A DNA stretch of 35,090 nt from Chara braunii (lineage: Eukaryota; Streptophyta; Charophyceae; Charales; Characeae). Shown piece after piece: positions 20,676-29,070 of this stretch (the first letter of the stretch is position 1; each line of letters opens with the position of its first letter). The notes beneath the pieces were generated by a model, which ran no database searches, was not told where the DNA came from, and worked only from the letters and a program-made list of their open reading frames with translations. The DNA is taken from assembly GCA_003427395.1 (NCBI GenBank), contig BFEA01000281.1:1968973-2004062 (forward strand). Direction: 5' to 3'. The position numbers were made by a program, and so were the translations under genes.

Positions 20676-21222
20676 GAAGTGTGCTGAGATCCGTACTTGT
20701 GAAACTTTATAAATGATATCCCAAATGAGGAAGTGTGTTCAAACCCGTACATGTTAGACACGCCGTATGGGAACCTTGTGTGGAAGTGTGTCGGGATCCT
20801 TACTTGCTGAACTTCAAAAACATGGCACTGCTGGGAATCCTGTGCGGAAGTGTGCTGGGATCCGTACTTGTTAAACTTCATAAACGAATAACGACAGGCA
20901 CACCCATCAGGGAACCCTGTGCGGAAGTGTGCTGGGAGCCTTACTTGTTGAACTTCAGAAATGTGCCGTGAATCTTGTGCCGAAGTGTGTCGGGATCCGC
21001 ACTTGTTAAACTTCATAAACGAATAACGACAGGCACGCGCATCAGGGAACCCTGTGCGAAAGTGTGCTGGGATCCGTACTTGTTAAACTTCAATTCCATA
21101 ATTGTGACGAGCAATGTGTCATGATTGCATCCTCGTTGGATAATTATATTAGAAGATGTAGAGTAGCGACAGGCACGCCCATCCGGGATGCCTNTGCGAT
21201 AGTGTGTCGGGAGCCACACTTG
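20676..21222 (+). repeat. Minisatellite carrying eight 24-bp sites (cluster A)
   Basis: Eight copies of a roughly 50-bp core are spaced 54-140 bp apart. The core is GGAACCCTGTGCG, the site, then TTAAACTTCA. The site starts at 20676, 20730, 20783, 20847, 20924, 20982, 21059 and 21199. The typical copy has GAAGTGTG, CTGGGATC and CGTACTTG, which matches the 24-bp site of the gene region (GAAGTTCG, CCGGGATC, CGAACTTC) at 19 of 24 positions. All eight are in the same orientation. One base is unresolved at 21194. Confidence 0.75.
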
Positions 21223-21818
21223 TCAAACTTCAAGTTTGTGAATGTGATGAGCAAGTTGTCATGATTGAATCCTTGTTGGATAATACTATTTATTTCTTTT
21301 ATGCATGAGTTGTACATGCATGGCTATCGTCTCGTTCGAGGCGGTTGTCTGGATGTTGTAGAGATTCAGACTTCTTTAGAAGTACAAACAGTAACTATTA
21401 TTTTTGACATATAATTTATTTTTCCCGGTCAAGAACGCAAAATTGTCGGTCACATGTAATTCAGGCGGTCACAAGTACATGATTGTCTATGCACACAAGA
21501 GATGTGACGTCACTGGTATTTCACTCTTTGCATAACAAACCTCACACCCACACACTCGCCGAGATTTGTCTTGCATCCACACTCCAATTCGTCATGTCGC
21601 ACCACACACACGAATATCATTTCGAGGTGAATTATATGCACAACCTTAGATGACCTGGACACAATTTGCAACGAGGACTGCAATGCGATGAATGTAATGA
21701 CACGACAGACGAGCCGTACCTGACAGAGATTCCGAAGGCAATACACGACACCAAACTGGCAGTCAACATACCAAAGACAACTCAAACCCGCAACACTGAA
21801 AGAAAGTAATGTCGTTGT
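21223..21818. other. Sequence downstream of the Ulp1 exon
   Basis: AT-rich and mixed sequence. The minus-strand frame beyond the N gap down to 21510 has no protease-like residues and is judged to be 3' flanking or untranslated sequence. Confidence 0.45.
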
Positions 21819-21958
21819 NNNNNNNNNNNNNNNNNNNNNNNNNNNNNNNNNNNNNNNNNNNNNNNNNNNNNNNNNNNNNNNNNNNNNNNNNNNNNNNNNN
21901 NNNNNNNNNNNNNNNNNNNNNNNNNNNNNNNNNNNNNNNNNNNNNNNNNNNNNNNNNN
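21819..21958. other. Assembly gap (140 N)
   Basis: A run of unresolved bases immediately follows the last Ulp1-like codons on the minus strand. It hides the C-terminus and stop codon of the protease exon. Confidence 0.99.
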
Positions 21959-22696
21959 GACAACGGCATTCCAAGACACATGATGCCAGTTGTCGTCTAA
22001 TATACGGAATATTTTTACAAGAGAACCTGAAAGGCGGTCGATCGCCACGTTGCAACAGTGTCGCAAACATCAACATAAACACCCCGCAACTAACTCCATC
22101 CACTTGTCTTGAAACTCCCTCTATAACAACATTTGCTGCCACCGACTTCCAGCGCCTGCACGAGCGCCTATGTGATGTTTCACATTCCAAATAGTGTACG
22201 ATCAACTCGAAAACACTAAGGTAAAAACTAGAATCGGTTACAACGCAAGGAAAAAAATCGAAAATCTCAAGAACATTATCTCTCAAGCTCACGGAAAGGA
22301 GGATCCAGTGATCATTATCTTTAAGGATTGGAACAAAGATAATATCATATTCAAGCAGATCCACGTTTTTAGCCCATCTTTCCACCCCGTCGTGCTCTTG
22401 AAGTTGCAGTTTACTAAAGAAGAAAGAATTAAAGATGAAGACTCGAAGGTCTGGCGGGACGTCACTTGTCCCATATGCGGTCGTTCCTAATAGCGCCTTG
22501 TAGAAGTTGACCACCTCATCATTCACCCTGCCGTCAGTCAGTGAGAGGGTGAGAATATCCTTCGCTGCAATTCGCATTTGACCATCGTGGAGGGTCGAGA
22601 ATACAGTGTCAGGTGGCACCAAGCCTCGTTCAATGTCGTCCAAAACCCGCAAGCTTCCAATGGCAGTCACTGCTGTTCCAGGTGCCGTGGCCCGCA
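21959..22696 (-). CDS. Ulp1/SENP-type (C48) cysteine-protease domain exon
   Basis: This exon encodes a C48 protease domain. Counted from the Met codon at 22745, it shows LTDGRVNDEVVNFYKALL (residues 67-85), FNSFFFSKL, VDLLEYDIIFVPI, and the catalytic His in KDNDHWILL (His146). The catalytic Asp is in LEIFDFF (Asp163), and the oxyanion Gln and nucleophile are in RQVDGVSCGVFML (Gln214, Cys220). NIPYIRRQL follows. All catalytic residues are present, so the domain could be active. Ulp1 enzymes cut SUMO or SUMO-like tags, and eukaryotic transposons and viruses often carry relatives. Here it would be the C-terminal part of the large gene upstream. A pyrimidine-rich acceptor TTGTGCAG ends at 22697. 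The C-terminus is lost in the gap. Confidence 0.85.
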
Positions 22697-22744
22697 CTGC
22701 ACAACATCGAGCGAAGGACAGGGGGGGAATTGAGAAACGGAACA

Positions 22745-23013
22745 CTAAGGATTCTCCTTCATCGCACGATGAGAAGCTAAGTATTTCTCATACATGGCCT
22801 GACCGCTAGTCACAGATCGTGGATATGTCCCTTTCTCTGGGGGCAGAAGGGAAAGACACTCCTCAATGGCAATGGCATGCTCCTTCTTCCCGATTTCGAC
22901 ATCAACCCCTGACGCCTTTAACATGTCCTTGTGTTTTGTCGTCAACCCCGGGACTGTATGCAGTATGTGTTCCGGATATTTAGAGGGTCTCCGTGTTCGA
23001 GACGACCCTACCC
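22745..23013 (-). CDS. Internal exon linking the large frame to the Ulp1 exon
   Basis: About 89 codons begin after a consensus acceptor (TTCTTCTGTTGTACAG, ending at 23014) and read VGSSRTRRPSKYPEHIL, PGLTTKHKDMLKASGVDVEI, KKEHAIAIEECLSLLPPEKG, AMYEKYLASHRAMKEN. The frame then meets a TAG at 22745. It enters in exactly the phase left by the donor at 23839/23838 of the large frame. This agreement is strong evidence that they belong to one transcript. The donor into the Ulp1 exon is not obvious. NGT codons near 22770-22790 would give the right phase. No domain is recognised, and the segment is charged and probably helical. Confidence 0.6.
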
Positions 23014-23640
23014 CTGTACAACAGAAGAAAGACAAAACGAAAAGTAAATACACGTTTCCGAAGAAGAACCCGACAAAACGACAGTTAAAGGACCACGAAA
23101 TCTAAAAGACGCAGGACCCATGCAATTACAGAACCCCGTCATGCCATGAGAGTGCGAGAGAGAGAACTTCCGCACGAGCCACGTTGCAAAACAAAACGAG
23201 CAGTGCACTCGAGCTCGACACCCCCGCCCTTCAGAAGGGAAAAACACATCAAGTCACAGAAGCGGAAGGCAAACATCTTTGAAGTCCGGATCCCGACGGA
23301 CTTTTCCAACCTAGGGAGATGACCCAACCCCTGTGCAACTGAAGGAAGAGAAAACGGAAAATGAACTCACGTAATCCAAGACGAACCCGATGAAAACAAC
23401 AACTCAAGAACCACGAAATGTAGAACACGCAGGACCTATCTATTTACAGAGCCCCGTTTAGCCATGAGAGAGATAGAGAATACTTCCACGCAGGCCCCGC
23501 TGGAAAACAAAAAGAGCAGTGCGTTCGACCTCGACNCCCCCGCCCTTCAGAAGGGAAAACCTCAACAAGCCACAAACCCGGAGGCCAAACATTCGTGAAG
23601 TCAGGATCCCGGCGGACTTTTCCCAATCGAGGCACCAGAA
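23010..23640. repeat. 317-bp tandem duplication inside the intron
   Basis: Unit 1 (23010-23326) and unit 2 (23327-about 23640) start ACCCCTGTACAAC and ACCCCTGTGCAAC. They share CCACGAAATCTAAAAGACGC-like sequence, GCCATGAGAG, GACACCCCCGCCCTTCAGAA, and one 24-bp site each, at the same offset (23281 and 23597). The duplication includes the 3' splice acceptor region, so a second, unused acceptor-like GTTGCACAG lies at the border. One unresolved base is at 23536. Confidence 0.85.
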
Positions 23641-23838
23641 GAGTAACCGCGTTACGCAGCGGCCTTGGCAGTACGGATCCCGGCGGACTAAAACCACCAC
23701 TAATTCCGAAAGAGAAACACCATCCTTCCGTTATGTGAGGGAACGCTTCAACAAAAACATACATGTTTTTGTCTCGTGCGCATTGACAGACATTGTGGTC
23801 ACTGGCGCGCAGACAGAGTGGCGTTTGTCACTGCTTAC
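23014..23838 (-). other. Intron of the large gene (GTAAGC...TACAG)
   Basis: The donor G|GTAAGC (23839/23838) and the acceptor TTGTACAG|GGG (23014/23013) give an 825-nt phase-1 intron. The codon split G + GG restores Gly, followed by VGSSRTRR. Reading through without splicing meets a TGA within four codons (23828). The intron holds the tandem duplication and three 24-bp sites (23281, 23597, 23668). Confidence 0.65.
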
Positions 23839-24628
23839 CAACTGGTTTGTCTCTCCGCTCCTTAATCGGCGAAGTTGGCGCGGGCAAGGCCAGCACGTCG
23901 AGAGCTCGAGTGCCAGCGACAGTTTTTTTCGGGGATGTGACATCTTGTCGTCCCCCGATCATGCGTTCTCCTCCGCTAGCGATGGTTGGCGGCAGCATCG
24001 GAGAGCTCGTCGGCGAGAAATCGATGACAGATCCCCCGGAAGGTTTGACGTCGAGAGGGTCGTCGACACCAGGCGTCGAAGACGGCTGCGCGGACATTTG
24101 GTGGTCGCCCACGATGCCGTCGATAACTTCTTCGATGTCAATACGCACTCTCGGCTTAGTCTGGTTGATTGCTACACGAGCTTCGTTGAACCGGTGTTGG
24201 AGATCGACGGCAGACGTCATTGCTTGGACGTCATAGTCATCACGTTCTGCCGAAAGGCTTGTGACCACCTGTGTCTCCATACCCAGTGCCGTGTCATCGT
24301 CGTCCTCGTCTTCCTCGCGGTGTTCTCCGTACAGCTACCCGAATCCGTCAGAAGACTCCCCAGATCTGTCATCGTCGTCGCCGAAAGTCCGTTCGTCGTC
24401 TCCTGTATCGAGTTCATCTTTTCCCCCCTCCTGCCCTCCTAGCAACCCAACCAACTCCGTTTCTTCCCCTTCCTCTCCTTCATCCTCTTCTTCCTCCCCT
24501 TCATCCTTTCCTTCCTCCAATTCCTCCCCTGTGTCTCCTTCCTCCACTTCCTTCTCTTTGTCCATCACCCTGCCTTCTTCCCTTGCATGCAATGCAGCCA
24601 CTTCGCCCGAACCCGTGTCGATTCCCGA
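23839..24628 (-). pseudogene. Acidic segment preceding the intron of the large gene
   Basis: The stretch reads GIDTGSGEVAALHAREEG, a very acidic run (GEELEEGKDEGEEEEDEGEE), DDERTFGDDDDRSGESSDGF, TAG 24335, then LYGEHREEDEDDD. It continues TSLSAERDDYDVQAMTSAVD, LQHRFNEARVAINQTK, RVRIDIEEVIDGIVGDHQMS, a Pro/Ser-rich linker, and ends TSPIKERRDKPV at the donor (23839). The helical part and acidic tract are reminiscent of linkers between domains. No specific function is recognised. Confidence 0.5.
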
Positions 24629-25246
24629 TTAATGCGCTTCCCGCCCGCCGCATGCAGCCCCTCCCGCCTGCACCAATATCCCTGGTTGCCCCCCCTTGCC
24701 TGAAGATGTTCGGATCCCGACGAACTTCGTCGACTCCTTGTCGCTGGGCCCTCCACACGCCTTGCCTGAAGAAGTTCGGATCCCGGCGAACTTCGCCGTT
24801 TCCCTGTCGCCGGGCCCTCCACACTCCTTGCCTGGAGAAGTTCGGATCCCGGCGAACTTCGCCATCTCCCTTTCACCGGGCCCTCCACACGCACCCTCTC
24901 GCTCCGACCGAAGCGGTTGGTGATCCCCCGCAGGCGGCGAAGTCCCGTCCCTCACCGCACGGCTGTCTATTTTGGGATGAGGACTCGCCACCCCCGCTCC
25001 TGACCAGCTCTGCGCGTCCGTCCTCTCTGTCCGCTCTGCAAGCATTGAAGTTCGGATCCCGGCGGACTTGAACGTTTCGACCGAGCCGGCACGGAGAGCA
25101 ACCAAGGCCGCCATCACCGAGCAGGCGGATGAACTGGGCACGTCCTCCGACTGTGCCGAGCATTCCGGACCGGTACCGGTAGACTGCTGACGCCTGAGGG
25201 CCTCCCCCGCCACCCCGCCGCTGCCTTCCGCTGTCGTGGTGTCGCC
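24629..25246 (-). pseudogene. Repeat-bearing segment of the large gene (frame or intron)
   Basis: It is in frame with its neighbours, but its sequence is low-complexity and contains four 24-bp sites. Three sit in a 66-bp tandem repeat and read (K/T)(E/K)FAGIRTS-like peptides. It could be a recently inserted coding repeat, or an intron: an AAG|GTGGGG donor near 25345 is possible, but a convincing acceptor near 24630 is missing. Ends at TAA 24629. Confidence 0.35.
24705..24902 (-). repeat. 66-bp tandem repeat, three copies, each with a 24-bp site
   Basis: Units start at 24705, 24771 and 24837 (exact 66-bp period). Each consists of a site followed by about 42 bp containing CGGGCCCTCCACAC. As 66 is divisible by 3, the unit leaves every frame open (22 codons). 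Confidence 0.9.
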
Positions 25247-26470
25247 CTAAGACCCGCCCTCAGCCTCGTCGCCGTCTTGTTGTCGCCCCGGGACTCGTTT
25301 GCCGCCCCCAGCCTCGTCGCCCTCGTTCTCCCCACCTTCCGGTCCCCGGGACCCTGTTCTTACATGCGTCCCACTGGGAGGGGGGATTTTCCAGTCCACC
25401 CTTCTTTTCGAGGGGCTCGTATCGAGCTCGTAGTAGTCCTCCGTCAGCTCCAACCAGCACTTGTCCTGAAGTTCGGCGAACAATCGCCCGGCTGTGGAAA
25501 TGACAGACACGTCTTCGGGCTCGAAAGAGCCATTCTCGGCCCTCACTTTTTGGAGGACCGCAATTCTAGCGACGTCGAGGAAGCAAGACTTCGACCCGCG
25601 AGGGAGTGGCATCCATCCTCCATCGGGGACAGTGACCGCCACGATCCACTCACCCTTTTGGATCGCCGGCTGGATGACTCCTCGATGCCAAATCATGTCA
25701 TGGCCCCAGTCTGCCTTCGTAGAACGACTTTGAGGCTCAGGCAGGAAGTGAATGTTGGCATTCGTCCAAGACATATGATCGGGCGGGATGTCAGACCCGG
25801 GACGCAGTGAGCGATGGCCGGAGGCCAGAGCTCGCATTTTCTGCAGCAACTTCATCGGGGTAGTGCCAGGCGCCGGTTTCGCCATCGGTGACACGAGGGA
25901 TGCCGGGCTTGTCGACGGACCTGCCAAGGACGACCCCGTACCGTGCTGCGCGGAATGTTGGTCGCACTGCAGGTCGAGGCTTTCGGTGTCGCTGCCCTCC
26001 TCGTCCGCGGTCGCGTCGAACTCGATGCCGGTGGTCTTCTCGTCTTCTGTGGAGATCAAGGAGGAGTAACTGCCGAACGTGAGCTCCTCCTCTGACTCCA
26101 CGAAGTAAAGGGACTGCAACCTCTCGAGGAAGGTCTTCGCGTTCATGCGGGAGGCGCCGTGGTAGTTGTCGAGCAACGTGAACATGTGGTCCTTGCGGCG
26201 CACGTACTCGGTGTCGGTGTCTCTCTTCGGCCGCGTTGGCAGGAACAAGAAGTCGTATATCTTGTTCCGCTTCCTCGCACTCAACTTGAACCACATGTCC
26301 GTCTTGTTGTTCCACGCGCAAGCCCGAGTCTCGGTGACGACCATGAACTCGCAATTGTGGGCACCCGAATTGACCTCGCTTTTGACGAGATCAATTGTAA
26401 ATTGCAAGAGCTTGGAGTTCCCTTCCATCGCGATGACGTGCCGTCCTGCCTTCAGTACTTCCCAGACTGA
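25247..26470 (-). pseudogene. Methyltransferase-like domain, second part, and C-terminal extension
   Basis: After the frameshift the text resumes as SVWEVLKAGRHVIAMEGNSK, corresponding to the helix and the second strand with its acidic SAM-ribose ligand (..A...GRHxIGxE.D in methylases). It continues LQFTIDLVKSEVN, then ETRACAWNNKTDMWFKLSAR, a Ser/Asp/Glu-rich linker and PDHMSWTNANIHFLPEPQSR. Then come GHDMIWHRGVIQPAIQKGEW, VAVTVPDGGWMPLPRG, AELQDKCWLELTEDYYELDT and a Gly/Asp/Glu-rich tail ending at TAG 25247. An overlapping upstream Met in this frame (27001) is an artefact of the shift. The C-terminal half is unrecognised. Confidence 0.55.
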
Positions 26471-26973
26471 CCGCGCGTGTTCCCGAGGAAGACGACACCC
26501 TCCCCCTTCTTGGTGATGGATTCGAGAAGCTGAACGAATTGGGCGGGGTTGCTTTCCATGTCCCCGTACACAATGCCCCGACGTGCAGGCGAGGTATGCA
26601 ACCAGTCGCAAGCGTTGAATGGGATGTCGGACACATCCGTTTGCGTAACCTTCTGTGGTACCGACATTGCAGCAGCGGCGCCTGCCGGCAGTTTCCCCTC
26701 GTAGACGATGGACGTGTTGGCCCGCAAATCGTCGCCTTTGAAGAGTATGTACATCCGGTCGTCTTCCGTATACAAATTGTTCCCGACGGGGAAGCTTTTC
26801 TTTTGTTGACTCCTTCTCACCCACTTCCCTTCCAGTAGCTTGACGAAAAAAAGATGGTTCATGCTGGCCAGGAAGGAGAGGTTCTGCTGCCGCGGGACAA
26901 AAACAACGAGCGTCCAATGCGACGGAAACCACGTCTGGAGTTGGGAATTCAGAGTGTCGAATGCTTGCGGTTT
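26462..26973 (-). pseudogene. Methyltransferase-like domain, first part
   Basis: The frame continues from TGA 26974 as KPQAFDTLNSQLQTWFPSHW, then VPRQQNLSFLASMNHLFFVK. VGNNLYTEDDRMYILFKGDD follows, then PFNACDWLHTSPARRGIVYG, then DMESNPAQFVQLLESITKKG and EGVVFLGNTRGQS (26499-26462). The pattern (K/N)P...LL...(T/S)KKG..VV(L/F)..G.TRG.S matches the end of beta-class N4/N6 methylases (KP..LLE..I..FT.PGD.VLDPFAGSGT). The canonical DPFAGSGT is degenerate (FLGNTRGQS), and no DPPY/SPPY is evident, although TSPA is nearby. Catalysis is doubtful. At its end one base is missing relative to the continuing sequence. Confidence 0.5.
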
Positions 26974-28113
26974 TCAAAGCTTCAAGTCCACCAGTTCGCA
27001 CAGATCGAGGACGAACGTGTGACTCTTTGTGGCAACCACTGCCTTCTTCACCTTCGCACTCCTTATGTCTGCCTCCAAGGGGTCGTTGCCGAATGGCGCG
27101 ATGGATGTAACGTCGCCCGTGTCATTCCATTTTATGTGCACAATGCCTTCGGCGAGCGCGATCTCTCGACTCTTCAGTCTACTGCCAGTGAACACGGACA
27201 GGACCTTATTCCTCCAGTCGACGGACAACTTTTTGTGACCGGCCAGCTTCTCCGTCGCCTCGATGGATCTGTCATCGTCGCAGCCCATGTGGGGCGGGCA
27301 GTCCTTGAACAGCGAGGAGTCAGTGACGTATTTCGTGCTCCCATCCCACAAGTCAGCATCCAAACCACGACTCTCAAACCGTCTGAAAATTGCGGACCTT
27401 GATTTCAGGAACGGGAACCTCTGACTCCAATCCGCGTCCGGCCTTTTGTCGTGCTTGAACTGGTAGTAGTTCCACAGACGCACCAGCACCCGGTCGCACT
27501 TCACCAAATTCACCACCTCTTGGACGCTCAGCTTTCCGAGCTTTGCCAACGCTGGGGAGCCGGCCTGTACCCAAACCACCTCGCAAGCGAGCACCTTCTT
27601 CAGGACGCGGCACTTCCCGTTGTCTGTCAGCGACTCCATCGTTTTCCAACAATGCGCGTCCGGCTCTGGCACTTGCACGAACCACTCACCCTCCTCTTTC
27701 TGCTTTTTGCTTTTTTTTGACGGCGGTTCCACAGGGACGTTGTACACGACCTCCTTCCTGCCCAGCTTGTCATTATGGATGTATGCAACCCCAGGCTTCA
27801 CATTTTTGACTTTCTTCTTCCGCATGATCCACTTTGCGCCGTCGTGTCCGAGCAATCTGCCTGTCTCCCATTTCTCAAAAAACTCGACGACCAGTTTCCA
27901 GACGTTCTCCCCTGCCATCGCCAGTGGGAAATGGGAACGTAGGGCAGCGCCTTGTTTCCTGATGGCCTCCTCGCCCTGCTGATCTGCGAGAATCCACAAG
28001 TTATTGTGCGGTGTCATGTTGAATGCGACATTACAGAATTCACGCCACTTCCGGACCTGATCCTGTTTTCCGATGGGGTTCCCCATAACAGCACGCGGGC
28101 AACCGACACGCTT
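26974..28113 (-). pseudogene. Central segment of the large gene, unknown function
   Basis: About 380 codons in frame with the ParB-like segment (KRVGCPRAVMGNPIGKQD directly follows TGA 28114). It contains RKWREFCNVAFNMTPHNNLW, LVVEFFEKWETGRLLGHDGA, a Lys-rich patch KKSKKQKEEGEWFVQ, KKVLACEVVWVQAGSP, LSVQEVVNLVKCDRVLVRLW and ESRGLDADLWDGSTKYV. It is globular and Trp-rich. The interval between a ParB-like and a methylase-like domain might form a target-recognition or structural region. That is speculation. It stops at TGA 26974. Confidence 0.5.
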
Positions 28114-28734
28114 TCACTGCCACCTAATGTCCCTCGTTGACAGCTTCTGCAGTCGTGGGGGCGCCTTCAGGTCCTTCTTGTTGTCCTGGGAACTGACAAG
28201 GAAGTACCCTTCGAAGTCGTCGTCTGAAAAGTAGACCATTCGTGCAGGCCACCGCTCGAAATTGTATTTCCTGGCCACCTCGCTGCCGAGCAGCGACCTC
28301 GCTGCAGCCGAGTTGTGCTGCCCACACACCGCGTAGTAGTAGTATTGTCCCGCCAGCTCATCCCTCCAATCCTCCGGTCTTAGACGTTCTGCCCTGGTCC
28401 CCGGAGTCGGTTTATCAAGCCCAAGCGGCGTCAGTTTCAGGGTTGGTAAATCGTACGACTGCGCTTTGTTTTCGAACGCCAACCGCATCGCTTCTTTGAT
28501 CCCTTCCATGAGCACGGGATCTAGGGACCGCTGGTTGTACAGGTCCTCCCAGTCCCCGAGGTCGACGACCTGCGCAATGCTAATGTCGAACTCCCGCTTT
28601 GTCCAAACGCCGTCTTTGTACTCAAGGAAGTACCCGGCGTCGACGTCAATGGGAGTCCCTGTTGTCGGTGGAGAAGACGGTCCAGACTCAGGATGCTTCT
28701 GTCTCGAAGACGATCGTTTGGCAACCTGTCGGCC
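28114..28734 (-). pseudogene. ParB/sulfiredoxin-like domain segment of the large gene
   Basis: After a polar linker comes FDISIAQVVDLGDWEDL, then NQRSLDPVLMEGIKEAMRLA. This matches the start of ParB-like domains (a strand, then a self-positioning helix around a DP...L..I motif). Further on, QYYYYAVCGQHNSAAARSLL fits the ParB box-I pattern Y.(V/I).G.(H/R)R..AA. The stretch ARMVYFSDDDFEGYFLVSSQ, then DNKK, fits the next strand and the DDEEA...ENxxR region. The second box residue is Asn, not Arg (GQHN). In bacteria and phages ParB-like domains are commonly fused upstream of N4/N6 DNA methylases, and a methylase-like domain does follow here. The segment ends at TGA 28114. The assignment rests on motifs read by eye. 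Confidence 0.5.
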
Positions 28735-29070
28735 CTACTCCCCCTCGGTCCCCTTGCGTTTCTCCCCCGCAGTCCTGGGGGCCTTGCTCTTTAACTTCTT
28801 CGTAGAACCGGCGAACTCGTCTGGACGATCCGCCCTTCTGTTTTGCGGAGCTCCTTGCGAGCCCAGGCCTCCCGCGTCCACCTCCTCCACACCCTGTCCC
28901 TCGCTCGCCTCCAAGTCGACCTCCGAATAGGCCGCCACGTGTACTGCAGACCCCGTACTCTTCCGCTGAACAGGAGCATCAGTCTGAACCCCAGGAATAG
29001 ACAACACAGACCTCCGCGTGTCACTCAACGGCAGAGCAGTCCCCTCATCCTCGCTGTCGTCGAACTGACC
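28735..29070 (-). pseudogene. Low-complexity linker segment of the large gene
   Basis: It runs between stops TGA 29071 and TAG 28735. It is acidic, then polar and rich in Gly, Ser, Lys and Arg (for example VDLEASEGQGVEEVDAGG, STKKLKSKAPRTAGEKRKG). It is probably a disordered linker between the N-terminal segment and the ParB-like domain. The basic end could serve as a nuclear-localisation signal; that is inference. Confidence 0.5.

Larger units (their letters stand above)
23281..25070 (-). repeat. 24-bp inverted-arm sites, cluster B (seven copies)
   Basis: Copies start at 23281, 23597, 23668, 24705, 24771, 24837 and 25047. On the minus strand each reads GAAGTTCG (arm), CCGGGATC (core), CGAACTTC (arm), with up to a few changes. 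The copies at 24771 and 24837 are exact. All seven have the same orientation, opposite to clusters A and most of C. Confidence 0.88.

Noticed and set aside
20676-21222. CRISPR-like repeat array
   Set aside because: Spacing is irregular (54-140 bp), the intervening sequences are themselves partly repeated, no cas genes are present, and the context is eukaryotic.
21510-21818. C-terminal extension of the Ulp1 frame beyond the N gap
   Set aside because: The frame through the gap is an artefact of unresolved bases. The residues beyond it show no protease-like or repeat features.
23519-25071. Long plus-strand frames (307 and 266 codons) opposite the large gene
   Set aside because: They mirror the acidic coding region and the 24-bp/66-bp repeats on the other strand. 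Their products are Ser/Pro/Arg low complexity with no domain, while the minus strand gives splice-consistent, domain-like protein.
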